This document shows, piece after piece, positions 21,311-32,109 of a stretch of DNA of 64,000 bases. Origin of the DNA: Schistocerca nitens (taxonomy: Eukaryota > Arthropoda > Insecta > Orthoptera > Acrididae). A model generated the notes under the pieces. The model was not told the DNA's origin, did not search any database, and saw only the letters and a list, made by a program, of their open reading frames with translations. The position numbers and the translations under genes were made by a program. Positions within the stretch are counted from its first letter, which is position 1, and each line of letters starts with the position of its first letter. The DNA is taken from the NCBI RefSeq assembly GCF_023898315.1, contig NC_064619.1, positions 297,142,150 to 297,206,149 on the forward strand. The letters run 5' to 3'.

Positions 21311-22245
21311 TAGCAGAAGCAGTGGTTGGGAAGGGAGTGAGATAGGGTTGTAGCCTCTCCCCGATGTTATTCAATCTGTATGTTGAGCCAGCAGTAAAGG
21401 AAACAAAAGAAAAATTCGGAGGAGGAATTAAAATCCATGGAGAAGAAATAAACACTTTGACGTTCACCGATGATATTGTAATTCTGTCAGAGGCAGAAAA
21501 GGATCTGGAAGAGCAGTTGAACGGAATGGACAGTGTCTTGAAAGGAGGATATAAGATGAGCGTCAACAAAAGCAAAACGAGGATAATGGACTGTAGTCGA
21601 ATTAAATCGGTTGATGCTGAGGGAATTAGACTAGGAAATGAGACACTTAAAGTAGTAAAGGAGTTTTGCTAGTTGGGCAGCAAAATAACTGATGATGGTC
21701 GAAGTAGAGTGGATATAAAATATAGACCGGCAATGGCAAGGAAAGCGTTTCTGAACAAGAAAAATTTTAAACATCGAGTATAGATTTAAGTGTCAGGGAG
21801 TCGTTTCTGAAAGTATTTGTATGGAGTGTAGTCATGTATGAAAGTGAAACGTGGACGATAAATAGTTTAGACAAGAAGAGAACAGATGCGACCGAAATGT
21901 GGTGCTACAGAAGAACGCTGAAGATTAGATGTGTAGATCACATAACTAATGAGGAGGTTTTGAATAGAATTGGGGAGAAGAGAAATTTGTGGCACAACTT
22001 GACTAGAAGAAGGGATAGGTTGGTAGGACATGTTCTGAGGAATCAAGGGATCACCAATTTAGTATTGGAGGGCAGCGTGGAGGGTAAAAATCGTAGAGGG
22101 AAACCAAGAGATGAATACACTAAGCAGATTCAGAAGTATGTAAGTTGCGGTACGTACTGGGAGATGAAGAAGCTTGCACAGGATAGAGTAGCATGGAGAG
22201 CTGCATCAAACCAGTCTCTGGACTGAAGACCAAAACAACAACAAC
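21311..22245 (+). mobile_element. RTE-type LINE fragment, 5'-truncated
   Basis: It starts within the polymerase at AVVGKGVR, which is followed by a TAG where the family has Gln, then GCSLSPMLFNLYVEPAVKET. The catalytic block reads FTDDIVILSE, with Thr where other copies have Ala. Then come GSKITDDGRSRVDIK, EMWCYRRTLKI and NEEVLNRIGEKRNLWHNLT, and the copy ends in GACTGAAGACCAAAACAACAA. Several frameshifts and stops are present. Confidence 0.88.
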
Positions 22246-22254
22246 AGCAGCATT

Positions 22255-22897
22255 ATTAGTGCTTTTTGACGTATTAAAACTTTTGTTGTTCATATTTACT
22301 GAGTCGAGTGCTTCTTAGTACCGACCACGTATATATGAGATATTTTATATGCACACACATGTATCTGTGGTCTGATATTAGTGCACAACGAAACGTGGAA
22401 ACAAAACATAAAACTAGTTGAAAGTGGTACATAAGATTTCATTAAGTGTCTGGAAATACGTGCAGACTTCCGAAAAGTCTTTATGCAGATGAAGTATTTA
22501 CTGCGGAACACATTTGGGGGATATACTGGGCGTTAAACAACTCCATTTTAGTAATACATTATTACTCTTTCCGAGGAGAGTGATAATATATTAAGACTTT
22601 ACCTGTGAAAGAATCTCAAGGAATATGGCGTATCAAAACATCATCTAAGAACATGAATGACAGAGACAAGAAGGAAGTTGAATACCATGGAGATCCGTCC
22701 TGGGAGTTTGACATACACACAGCTCCGATATAATAACGCTATTTCGTCGATACCACTTAAGATAGTGCTTGAGAAAGTCTTCTTAGGAAGGAACAGATTG
22801 ACAGAAGCCTTATGTTAGAATATACAGACGCCTTCTTGACGTTGGTAGCTGGGTGGAAAGAGAAGCAAAGTGACACAGAGAGAGAGAGAGAGAGAGT

Positions 22898-22942
<45 letters not shown>

Positions 22943-23400
22943 TAGAAGGTAAGCAATGTCGGCCTGAAAGCCAATCAAGAACAGAAGTAAGAAACGATGT
23001 TTTCCAGAAAAGAACTGAGGAGTCCCTCAATGCAAGATGGGGATTTGTGATTGCGTTGGATGGAGAATAATGGGTACCGTCATCTAGGCATTATTCAACG
23101 GCAGTAATATGATGCTCGAGAATAGAAAACGAATTATTGGTGCATCTATAACTGCCACCAGTATGAAACACATCTTCACTTCAGTCGTTGCTATCAACAA
23201 CTCTAAAACATAATTATACATGATGAGTCTCGTGAGACGTAAGCCCTTTTATTTCGTGAACAGTTCAAGATGTCGAAAGGAGGTTGCTGGCAAATGATAG
23301 CAAGCACAGCTGCTAGTTACTTTATTGCGTATTTAGTCCTCTCAACTCTTGTATCAATCGAAATACTGAAGCAAGTATGTTATGTTAAATGGAATGATAT
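22255..23400. other. Unassigned sequence with a (GA)n tract
   Basis: An imperfect GA microsatellite lies at 22876-22940. Minus frames of Ser-Leu repeats across it are translations of the repeat. The rest shows no recognised feature. Confidence 0.55.
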
Positions 23401-23414
23401 ACTTTCTAATGGCA

Positions 23415-23611
23415 AATGGTTCAAATGGCTCTGAGCACTATGGGACAACATCTGATGTCATCAGTCCCCTAGACTTAGGACTACTTAAACCTACTAACCT
23501 AAGGACATCACACACATCCATGCCGGAGGCAGGATTCGAACCTGCGCCCGTAGCAGCAGCGCATTTCCGGACTGAAGCCCCTAGAACCGCTCAGTCACAG
23601 CAGCCGGGTTT
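23415..23611 (-). mobile_element. tRNA-derived SINE (main family)
   Basis: Reverse copy with some decay (GGGACAACATCTGATG) but a clear head box GGATTCGAACCTGCGCCC. The duplication TAATGGCA is at 23407-23414 and 23612-23619. Confidence 0.93.
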
Positions 23612-23806
23612 TAATGGCATTAGGAAGTTCTTGAAAAGACGAGAGCTATGGCGACTTTGGCACATAGTTCAAGCGTCGACCGGTAGTTGGCACAGGACTC
23701 AACGAGAAATCTAATTTAAAGATCCAAAATGGAATTCGAGGGAAATTTAAAAGCCCAAGAACGCATTGGCGGGAAATGTAAAAATCCAAGATAACTTTGG
23801 TAAGTA

Positions 23807-24364
23807 TGAAACGTCCCCTTATAACAATTATACACTACTGTGCTTCAACTGACACACAATATTTTTAGCGCAACGCAATCTGACTTTCAAAAAATCCCTA
23901 CGAAAGAATGGCCCTGACTAACATTAACCTATACCTTTCACAAATCACTTACCTCACAAAAATCTTCGTTACTCGAACTACTGCAATACAGCGAGCGCCA
24001 CTACTGCCAGCTAAATAAAAGATTCAAACTACGGAAGGCACTAACTACTAATAGGCATAGTTAGCAAACGAAAGATTTTAATAGAGAACAAACAATGTAT
24101 TTACCTTAATAATGTTGAAAACTCACAATATACATAACAGATCATTGTATATCTTACAAATTTCCAAACTCCGCCATCTCTCTCCCCACATCCACCACTG
24201 CTGGCGGCTCACCTCCAACTGCGCAACGCTACGCGCTGTTAACATCCAGCTGCCGCTGCCCAACACTACAATGGCAGACAACAATGCAAACTAGCCACAG
24301 ACTGCACACAGCACAGAGCGCTACGTAACGTTGCCAATAAGGAAACATAAACAGCCTACTTACA
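23807..24364 (+). mobile_element. LTR copy 2 (TGAAACGTCCCC type)
   Basis: Second copy of the LTR at 13070, from TGAAACGTCCCCTTATAAC to CAGCCTACTTACA. It lacks a stretch near GATGGACACACGTCC and has a small CCGCTG insertion. AGTA flanks it at 23803-23806 and 24365-24368, which favours a solo LTR. It lies just before the gag region at 24538, so it might instead be the 5' LTR of that element. No matching 3' LTR was found beyond 32 kb. Confidence 0.75.
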
Positions 24365-24537
24365 AGTAATTAAAAAATTCAAGATGGCAGAACTAACACA
24401 GTTGTGCTTTGTAACCACCCACTCCTCTGGTTTAACATCTCAAGGTAATGGCGCGTTCAAAATGTTTATGTCAAATACTGTACCTGTCAAATCACATGTA
24501 ACACCACGTAAAAAAATCTGAAGAGTGACATTGAAAG

Positions 24538-26210
24538 GTGCCCATTAGTAGGCTCTTCTTGTGTTGTTTATTCTTGACAGAAAACACAAATAAAGATGTG
24601 GCAGATGTCCAAGAGCAAGTAAACAATCTCAGTAAAACATTCGAGTCTGTAGTTGCTCAGATTAAAGCTTATCCAGTAGTGCATGACAATATAAAAACGC
24701 GTATTGCCGATGTCGAAAACAAGGTTGGCACAATAGACAAACAACTTTGTGATAATGTAAGACTAAGTACTGACAACCATTTCTCGTGCATCAATAGAGA
24801 ATTTCACAGTTGGATACAGCAAAAATACAAATATTTTGACGAGTGCTTACAAGAAAAATTGCCTTCTGTTGTCCACGACACTGTCGCGGAATTGATAAAT
24901 AACAACAAACGCGTAATCAGTCAAGCACCACAATCTGTCGCTGCGCAATCAAAACAGTTACACAATTACGTACAACCAGTATGCAATGACGGTAATAGCA
25001 ACCAAAACACACAGTTTGGCAATGAATACAAGTACATTTATGACGCATACACATCGCACACTACGTACTCACAACAACAACAGTACGCACCTCGACATGA
25101 TACAATGCGTTGCAGTTGTGACAATTATCAACATTTTCCTTGCCATTCACCAGTTGAACCTTACAGTAATCATTCTGAAACTAAACATTACTATAATGCC
25201 AAGGAAGAAGAGAGCCTCACAAAACACAGACAATTTCAGCCATTCATACGTGAAAAAAAGCCGTACATCCTGTCATCTTTCTTAAAGCCTTCAGAAATGC
25301 ATTTCCTCATATGTGGAATGACCGTAAGAGGATATCTTATGTTTTCGGTCATATCCAAGGCGACGCAGCTGTATATGGGCGTATAATGAAGACGGCAGAT
25401 GTGTCACATACGAACAATTTGAGAGCCTTTTTATCTAAATTTTGGTCACAATCTGTATAGGAACGAGTTCGTAGGCAGATTGTGGATCCTGAACCATTCA
25501 GTCCCAAGCACGGCAATTTGCGCCGGTATTTTGAGAAATATTTAAATGTGGGACATTTCTTTAATGAGACGGTTGCGACGCGCGACATCCTCCGCACATT
25601 GAAGGCAAGACTGCCGTTTAATATCAGATCAAAACTACTGCACACACCATACCACGATGCAGAGTATTTTCTCACAGTGATCGATTCTGCTGATATGCTT
25701 TACGAGGACCAGCGTTCCGTACGGCAGAACAATTGCTACAATGTTTATATCAGTGCCATGCAAAATCTAGCCAATCCAATTCCGGCTCGCCGGCTACTGT
25801 TGGACACGCAAGTCAACTGAATTAACCGCTTCAAATGGCAAATGTATATACACATCAGAACAAACATGCTCAACACAACACAAACAGCAATTATAACTCT
25901 TCTTATTCTTAGTAAGAGACAGCACAACAACAACTACTGCTACTACAACGACAATGGTAATAATAATTATCAGAATGGTAACAAAAATTTTAAGAGAAAC
26001 CAAAATAACTATCAGTCCCCACCAAACCAGCAACAGACCTGGAGTAACAACAACTACGCAGCTCAGTATCAAAACACTGCGACACTACCGCAGCAAAACA
26101 ATAACAAAGGCCAGTGGCATTTGCCGCCGGCACAAATGCAAACTGAAAACTGGAATGCATCTACGAACCCGCAGGTGATGCAAAACATGAAAACGCAACG
26201 ACTGCCATAG
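24538..26210 (+). pseudogene. Gypsy-type gag remnant
   Basis: Three successive frames encode a gag-like protein. An N-terminal helical part (VADVQEQVNNLSKTFESVV) is followed by a His/Gln/Tyr-rich linker to about 25386. A capsid-like part follows (SPKHGNLRRYFEKYLNVGHF at 25510, RLPFNIRSKLLHTPYHDAEYF), then an Asn/Gln-rich C terminus (QNGNKNFKRNQNNYQSPPNQ) near 25970. At least two frameshifts separate them. No CCHC knuckle is seen. The protease that follows supports the gag call. In an active element this protein would form the retrotransposon particle. Confidence 0.75.
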
Positions 26211-26469
26211 TTCGGAGAGTGAAATAAACAATACCAAAACGTAAATACTATCGAAGTAGCTAGTGATACCCCAACTCCGTCTGTGCCAGTTGGGGGGAGG
26301 GGGGGGACTTAAGTTTAAATTTATTATTTTACACACCTAATTTGCAACAGCGCAATGATCATGTACCTGACAGTTGTATACAGGAACCATTATTATTCAT
26401 AAGGTATAATAACGACGAAAACTTGTCTGATGAACAGTTACAAAATAACACACATGTAGTTCATCATCC

Positions 26470-26798
26470 AGTGAAATTGTTTTGACCTCAATTACTGGTA
26501 CTGTGGGTGGTATTCCCACTACTATTATTCTGGACACAGGAGCGGCTGTTAGTGTCTTGTCCTATGATTTTTACAATAAAATGTGCAAGTTTGAGTCAAC
26601 ACCAGAGTATTCTGTCCAGAACTGTAAAAATTTAATTGCCATGGGCAATGAGTCTTCTAGGGTTAAGAAACAGGTATTTGCGAAAGTCATGGTAGGTAAT
26701 GGAATAGTACAATGGCCATTCCTCGTCATCCGAAACCTGATCACTAATTGCATTTTAGGTTTAGACATATTGTGCGAGAAGGACAACACTATTGACTT
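26470..26798 (+). pseudogene. Gypsy-type protease, cut by an RTE insertion
   Basis: The frame holds IILDTGAAVSVLSYDFYNKM with the retropepsin active-site triplet Asp-Thr-Gly, and later NCILGLDIL, the second conserved block. It runs into the 3' end of an RTE LINE after DNTID. Such proteases cleave the Gag-Pol precursor. The beginning is ill-defined; a G-rich stretch (GGGGGGAGGGGGGGG at about 26292) precedes it. Confidence 0.85.
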
Positions 26799-29700
26799 GT
26801 TGTTGTTCTTGTGATCTTCAGTCCTGAGACTGGTTTGATGTAGCTCTCCATGCTACTCTATACTGTGCAAGCTTCTTCATCTCCCAGTACCTACTGCAAC
26901 CTACACCCGTCTGAATCTGCTTAGTGTATTCATCCCTTGGTCTCCCTCTACAATTTTTATCCTCCACGCTGCCCTCCAATACTTGATTGGTGATCACTTG
27001 ATGCCTCACAACATGTCCTACGAACCGATCCCTTCTTCTAGTCAAGTTGTACCACAAACTTCTCCCCAATCCTATTCAATACTTCCTCATTAGTTATGTG
27101 ATCTACCCGTCTAATCTTCAGCGTTCTTCTGTAGCACCACATTTCGAAAGCTTCTATTGTCTTCTTGTCTAAACTATTTATCATGCATGTTTCATTTCCA
27201 TACATGGCTACTCTCCATACAAACACTTTCAGAAACGACTTCCTGACACTTAAATCTATACTCGATGTTAACAAATTTCTCATCTTCAGAAATGCTTTCC
27301 TTGCCTTTGCCAGTCTACATTTTATATCCTCTCTACTTCGACCATCATCAGTTATTTTGCTGCCCAAATAGCAAAACTCCTTTACTACTTTAAGTGTCTC
27401 ATTTCCTAACCTAATTCCCTCAGCACCACCCGACTTAATTCGACTACAGTCCATTATCCTCGTTTTGCTTTTGTTGATGTTTGTCTTATATTCTCCTTTC
27501 AAGACACTATTCATTCCATTCAACTGCTCTTCCAAGTCCTTTGCTGTCTCTGACAGAATTACAATGTCATCGGCGAACCTCAAAGTTTTTATTTCTTCTC
27601 CACGGATTTTAATACCTACTCCGAATTTTTATTTTGTTTCCTTCTCTGCTTGCTCAATATACAGATTGAATAACATCGGGGAGAGGCTATAACCCTGTCT
27701 CACTCTCTTCCCAACCACTGTTTCCCTTTCATGTCCCTCGACTCTTATAACTGCCATCTGGTTTCTGTACAAATTGTAAATAGCTTTTCGCACACTGTAT
27801 TTTACTTCTGCCACCTTCAGAATTTGAAAGAGAGTATTTCAGTCAACATTGTCAAAAGCTTCCACTAAGTCTACAAATGCTAGATACGTATGTTTGCCTT
27901 TCCTTAATCTAGCTTCTAAGATAAGTCGTAGGGTCAGTATTGCCTCACGTGTTCCGATATTTCTACGGAATCCAAACTGATCTTCCCCGAGGTCGGCTTC
28001 TACTAGGTTTTACATTCGTCTGTAAAGAATTCGCGTCAGTATTTTGCAACCGTGACTTATTAAACTGATAGTTCTGTAATTTTCACATCTGTCAACACCT
28101 GCTTTATTTGGGATTGGAATTATTATATTCTTCTTGAAATCTGACGGTATTTCGCCGGTCTCATACATCTTGCTCACTAGATGGTAGAGTTTTGTCAGGA
28201 CTGGCTCTCCCAAGGCTGTCAGTAGTCCTAATGGAATGTTGTCTACTCCCGGGGCCTTGTTTCGACTTAGGTCTTTCAGTGCTCTGTCAAACTCTTCACG
28301 CAGTATCATATCTCCCATTTCATCTTCATCTACATCCTCTTCCATTTCCATAATATGGTCCTCAAGTACATCGCCCTTGCATAGAACCTCTATATACTCC
28401 TTCCACCTTTGTGCTTTCCCTTCTTTGCTTAGAACTGGGTTTCCATCTGAGCTCTTGATATTCATGCAAGTGGCTCTCTTTTCTCCAAAGGTCTCTTTAA
28501 TTTTCCTTTGGCAGTATCTATCTTACCCCTAGTGTGATAAGCCTCTACATTCTTGCATTTGCCCTCTAGCCATCCCTGCTTAGCCATTTAGCACTTCCTG
28601 TCGATCTCATTTTTTAGACGTTTGTATTCCTTTTTGCCTGCTGCATTTACTGCATTTTTATATTTTCTCCTTTCATTAATTAAATTCAATATTTCTTCTG
28701 TTACCCAAGAATTTATACTAGCCCTCGTCCATTTACCTACTTGATCCTTTGCTGCCTTCACTACTTCGTCCCTCAAAGCTACCCATTCTTCTTCTACTGT
28801 ATTTCTATCCCTCATTCTTGTCAATTGTTCCCTTACGCTCTCCCTGAAACTCTGTGCAACCTCTAGTTTAGTCAGTTTATCCAGGTCCCATCTCCTTAAA
28901 TTACCACCTTTTTGTAGTTTCTTCAGTTTTAATCTACAGTTCATAACCAATAGATTATGGTCAGTCCACATCTGCCCCTGGAAATGTCTTATAATTTAAA
29001 ACCTGGTTCCTAAATCTCTGTCTTACCATTATATAATCTATCTGAAACCTGTCAGTATCTCCAGGCTTCTTCCATGTATACAACCTTCTTTTATGATTCT
29101 TGAACCAAGTGTTAGCTATGATTAAGTTGTGCTCTGTGCGGCTTCCTCTTTCATTTCTTACCCCCAATCCATATTCACCTACTACGTTTCCTTCTCTCCC
29201 TTTTCCTACTGACGAATTCCAGTCATCCATGACTATTAAGTTTTCGTCTCCCTTGACTATCTGAATAATTTCTTTTATTTCTTCATACATTTCTTCAATT
29301 TCTTCGTCATCTGCAGAGCTAGTTGGCATATAAACTTGTACTACTGTGGTAGGCATGGGCTTCGTATCCATCTTGGCCACAATAATGCGTTCACTATGCT
29401 GTTTGTAGTAGCTTACCCGCATTCCTATTTTCTCATTCATTATTAAACCTGTTCCTGCATTACCTCTATCTGATTTTGTATTTATAACCCTGTATTCACC
29501 TGACCAGAAGTCTTGTTCCTCCTGCCACCGAACTTCACTAATTCCTACTATATCTAACTTTAACCTATCCATTCCCCTTTTTAAATTTTCTAACCTATCT
29601 GACCGATTGAGGGATCTGACATTCCACGCTCCGATCCGTAGAACGCCAGTTTTCTTTCTCCTGACAACGACATCCTCTTGAGTAGTCCCCGCCGGGAGAT

Positions 29701-29888
29701 CCGAATGGGGGACTATTTTACCTCCGGAATATTTTACCCAAGAGGATGCCATCATCATTTAACCATACAGTAAAGCTGCACGCCCTCGGGAAAAATTACG
29801 GCTGTAGTTTCCCCTTGCTTTCAGCCCTTCGCAGTTCCAGCATAGTAAGGCCGTTTTGGTCAGTGTTACAAGGCCAGATCAGTCAATC
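26799..29888 (-). mobile_element. RTE-type LINE, nearly full length
   Basis: The 3' end with CAA-type repeats (TTGTTGTTGTTC on plus) is at 26799 and the 5' end is near 29888. ATTGACTT is repeated at 26791-26798 and 29889-29896. The length of 3.09 kb fits a complete RTE element (single ORF with endonuclease and reverse transcriptase). It lies inside the Gypsy-type element and therefore inserted after it. Confidence 0.92.
26818..29758 (-). pseudogene. RTE endonuclease-reverse transcriptase, frameshifted
   Basis: Endonuclease (about 29758-28960): GAWNVRSLNRSD, DIVGISEVRWQEE, GTGLIMNEK, LIVMDDWNSSVG (the usual G-D-F-N motif is altered), YTWKKPGDTDRFQIDYIMV. After a short deletion, TDHNLLVMNC continues at 28971. 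Reverse transcriptase: APGVDNIPLGLL, FKKNIIIPIPNKAG and NYRTISLISHGCKILTRI (28465-28010), QGYSLSPMLFNLYIEQAEKE (27814), catalytic RFADDIVILSE (about 27580), then the C-terminal part EMWCYRRTLKIRRVDHITN. The main frames meet at shifts near 28965, 28010, 27630 and 27050. The protein nicks DNA and copies the RNA into the target. Inactive here, but all domains are recognisable. Confidence 0.9.
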
Positions 29889-29896
29889 ATTGACTT

Positions 29897-30262
29897 AGAG
29901 ATATGATACTATACTTAGATATAAGGGCAGTGAACTTTCAATTGACCTGGATACCAGGACTCTGAAGCACGATAAATATTGTACAGGGTACAAGATTAAG
30001 TTAATACAGGACATTGATGATGTTGACACACAGATACGCGCACCTGATGCCGAGTTTGAGAACTTGAAAACTTTAATTAGTAATGAGTTGTCAGAAACCA
30101 CAAATGTCACACATAATGAACGTAATGAAATTTATGATGTTTTGCCCCAAGTATACATAAATATTTAGCAAACGACCTGGTGTTTTCAACAAGCATGTGT
30201 ATAAAATAGAAGTTAAGCCTTTGTTCTTTCTTTCGACGATTTTTACCACACCAACTTTTAAA
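29897..30262 (+). pseudogene. Gypsy-type linker before the RT, RT core missing
   Basis: After the RTE the Gypsy coding sequence continues with HNERNEIYDVLPQVYINI, FNKHVYKIEVKPF and then jumps near 30215-30262 to WSDQCQKDFDNIKHALVNA. That second block normally follows the reverse-transcriptase palm and thumb. The catalytic Y/F-x-D-D block is not present anywhere between them. I infer an internal deletion of the polymerase core. Confidence 0.65.
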
Positions 30263-30909
30263 CAGCAAACATCTGTGGAACATACTCAAAAAGAATCACG
30301 TGTGGATATGGTCTGACCAGTGTCAGAAAGACTTTGATAATATTAAGCATGCTTTGGTTAATGCAAACATTTTGGATCACCCAGATTTTAATTTAGATTT
30401 TTGAATGACATGTGACGCCTCATCCTACGCTGTTTTTGTTACAAGTTGTAAAGAATGGAGAACAAGAACATATGAAAATTATTACTTTTGCAAGACGCAC
30501 ACTTAGTGAATGTGAACGCACTTACTCTACCACAGAACTCGAAACACTCTCTATTGTGTGGGCCTTCAAGAAATTCAATTATTGTTTGTATGGTAAGCAC
30601 ACTAAAATTTACACTGATCACCAAGCTTCCACATTTCTGTTAACTTGTAAGCTTGTACATCCCAGATTATCACGCTGGGCTTTATCTTTGCAAAAATATT
30701 CCTTTGAAATTGAATATATTAAGGGTAAAGACATCATCGCTGCCGACGCCTTGTCTCGTCTGCCTAAAGGCTTGAATGAGTGTAACTCCGACCTGGAGAA
30801 CGTGAATGATTACCGAATACTTCTTACGCAGGATAGACTATATCACCAGTATTATATCGACTTATGTAGAAATATACTAACGTTGCAGAAATCTAATCCT
30901 CTGGAATAA
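30262..30909 (+). pseudogene. Gypsy-type RNase H
   Basis: DQCQKDFDNIKHALVNANIL, then MTCDASSYAVFV with the first acidic residue, YSTTELETLSIVWAFKKFN with the Glu, and TKIYTDHQASTFLL with the second Asp. The tail SRWALSLQKYSFEIEYIKG and KDIIAADALSRL is standard for Gypsy RNase H. The frame changes once near 30412. From there 165 codons are open to 30909. RNase H removes the RNA strand during reverse transcription. Confidence 0.9.
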
Positions 30910-32090
30910 GATACGAGTTTTACTCACACACCAACCTGACCATCTTCTGTCTAACCGTTATTTGATACATGATGATGTGTTATCGTATCGCCGTCATCCT
31001 GAAGCCACTACTTGGTGGATTTGTATTCCTAAGGATTCTGAACACAACCTGATTTGGCACACACATTTTGTATGGGGCTATTATGGCACCAAAAACTGCC
31101 TAGTAAAGCTTAGTACCTACTGTTAGTTTAGCAATATGAGACGTAAGATCCACAGTGTACTCGAAACATGTGTGATTTGTCAAAAATCTAAACTGCTGAA
31201 ATTGTCTATGAAAACCGATTTGAATTATATTCTACCCAGTAAACCAACAGAAATTGTAAGTTTTCGCATAAGTGGTCCACATCCCACAAGCAGTTGTGGA
31301 GTGAAATATATTCTTACATTTCACGATTTATTCTCCAAGTATGTTAAACTGTATGCTATAAGATCTGCTACTGCCACTGCCATCATTTGTTGTTTCTAAT
31401 GTGACTACATTCCTCATTTATCCGACAATGCCGGTTACTATACTGGGTCCGGCCGCTGTGGCCGAGCGGTCCTAGGCGCTTCAGTCTGGAACCATGCTGC
31501 TGCTACGGTCACAGGTTCGAATCCTGCCTCGGGCATGGATGTGTGTGATGTCCTTAGGTTAGTTAGGTTTAAGTAGTTCTAAGTCTAGGAGACTAATGAC
31601 CTGAGAAGTTGAGTCCCATAGTGCTCAGAGCCATTTTAGACTGAAGACCTCATATGTTAAGTCTCATAGTGCTTAGAGCCATTTGAACCATTTTTTTTTT
31701 TACTATACTGGGTGCAAGTGGCGTAAATTTCTCAAAGAAGTGCACCAACACTTTTGAGTGCATCGCAAATCGACATTTACTGCACTGCATATCTGTATAT
31801 CTACATCTCCGAAAGTCTGAATGACAAGAACTGTTTCACTACGGCACCTACGATCGCTTTGCTCCAAAACGATGAAGACCACTCGACGGGTGGAGGAATT
31901 TTGGAAGGATCCTCAGGGAGCAAAATGTTCTAGGAAATGACGGACACTCTCACCTGGTCTAAACGAGGATCAACGCCAGCATCGTGCCGTCCGCGGTCCT
32001 GCTTTCATGCCTTCACGAGCTTATGCTGTGGAATGGGGATCCACCAGTCTTCTACCAGGTGATGTACGACCTAGGGCAAAAAAAGTGACA
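30910..32090 (+). pseudogene. Gypsy-type integrase, split by a SINE
   Basis: The zinc-binding part is decayed, with CVICQK at 31170. The core reads ISGPHPTSSCGVKYILTFHD and LFSKYVKLYAIRSATATAI. The residue before ISGP where the first catalytic Asp is expected is Arg (FRISGP). The second block SDNAGYYTGCKWRKFLKEV spans the SINE insertion at 31449-31699. Later segments (EEFWKDPQGAKCS) are broken by stops and I see no clear third acidic residue. Integrase inserts the DNA copy; this one is inactive. Confidence 0.75.
31449..31699 (+). mobile_element. tRNA-derived SINE with a duplicated tail
   Basis: Head CCGGCCGCTGTGGCCGAGCGG, B box GGTTCGAATCC and the normal body up to GCTCAGAGCCATTTTAG. A second, partial copy of the 3' body (ACTGAAGACCTCATATG, TTAAGTCTCATAGTGC, TTAGAGCCATTTGAACC) and a T run then follow. 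The 14-base duplication TTACTATACTGGGT is at 31435-31448 and 31700-31713, so head and doubled tail inserted together. Confidence 0.93.
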
Positions 32091-32109
32091 TCATTCTAAA
32101 TAAACAGTG

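Noticed and set aside
22757..23030. Ser-Leu-rich minus frames
   Set aside because: They cross the GA microsatellite; artefact of the repeat.
26281..26310. G-rich run as a polypurine tract of the Gypsy-type element
   Set aside because: It lies between gag and protease, not before a 3' LTR; probably a local G expansion.
28961..29758. A host gene of the endonuclease/exonuclease/phosphatase type (such domains are often annotated as developmental proteins)
   Set aside because: It is the endonuclease of an RTE LINE with the RT downstream and defined element ends.
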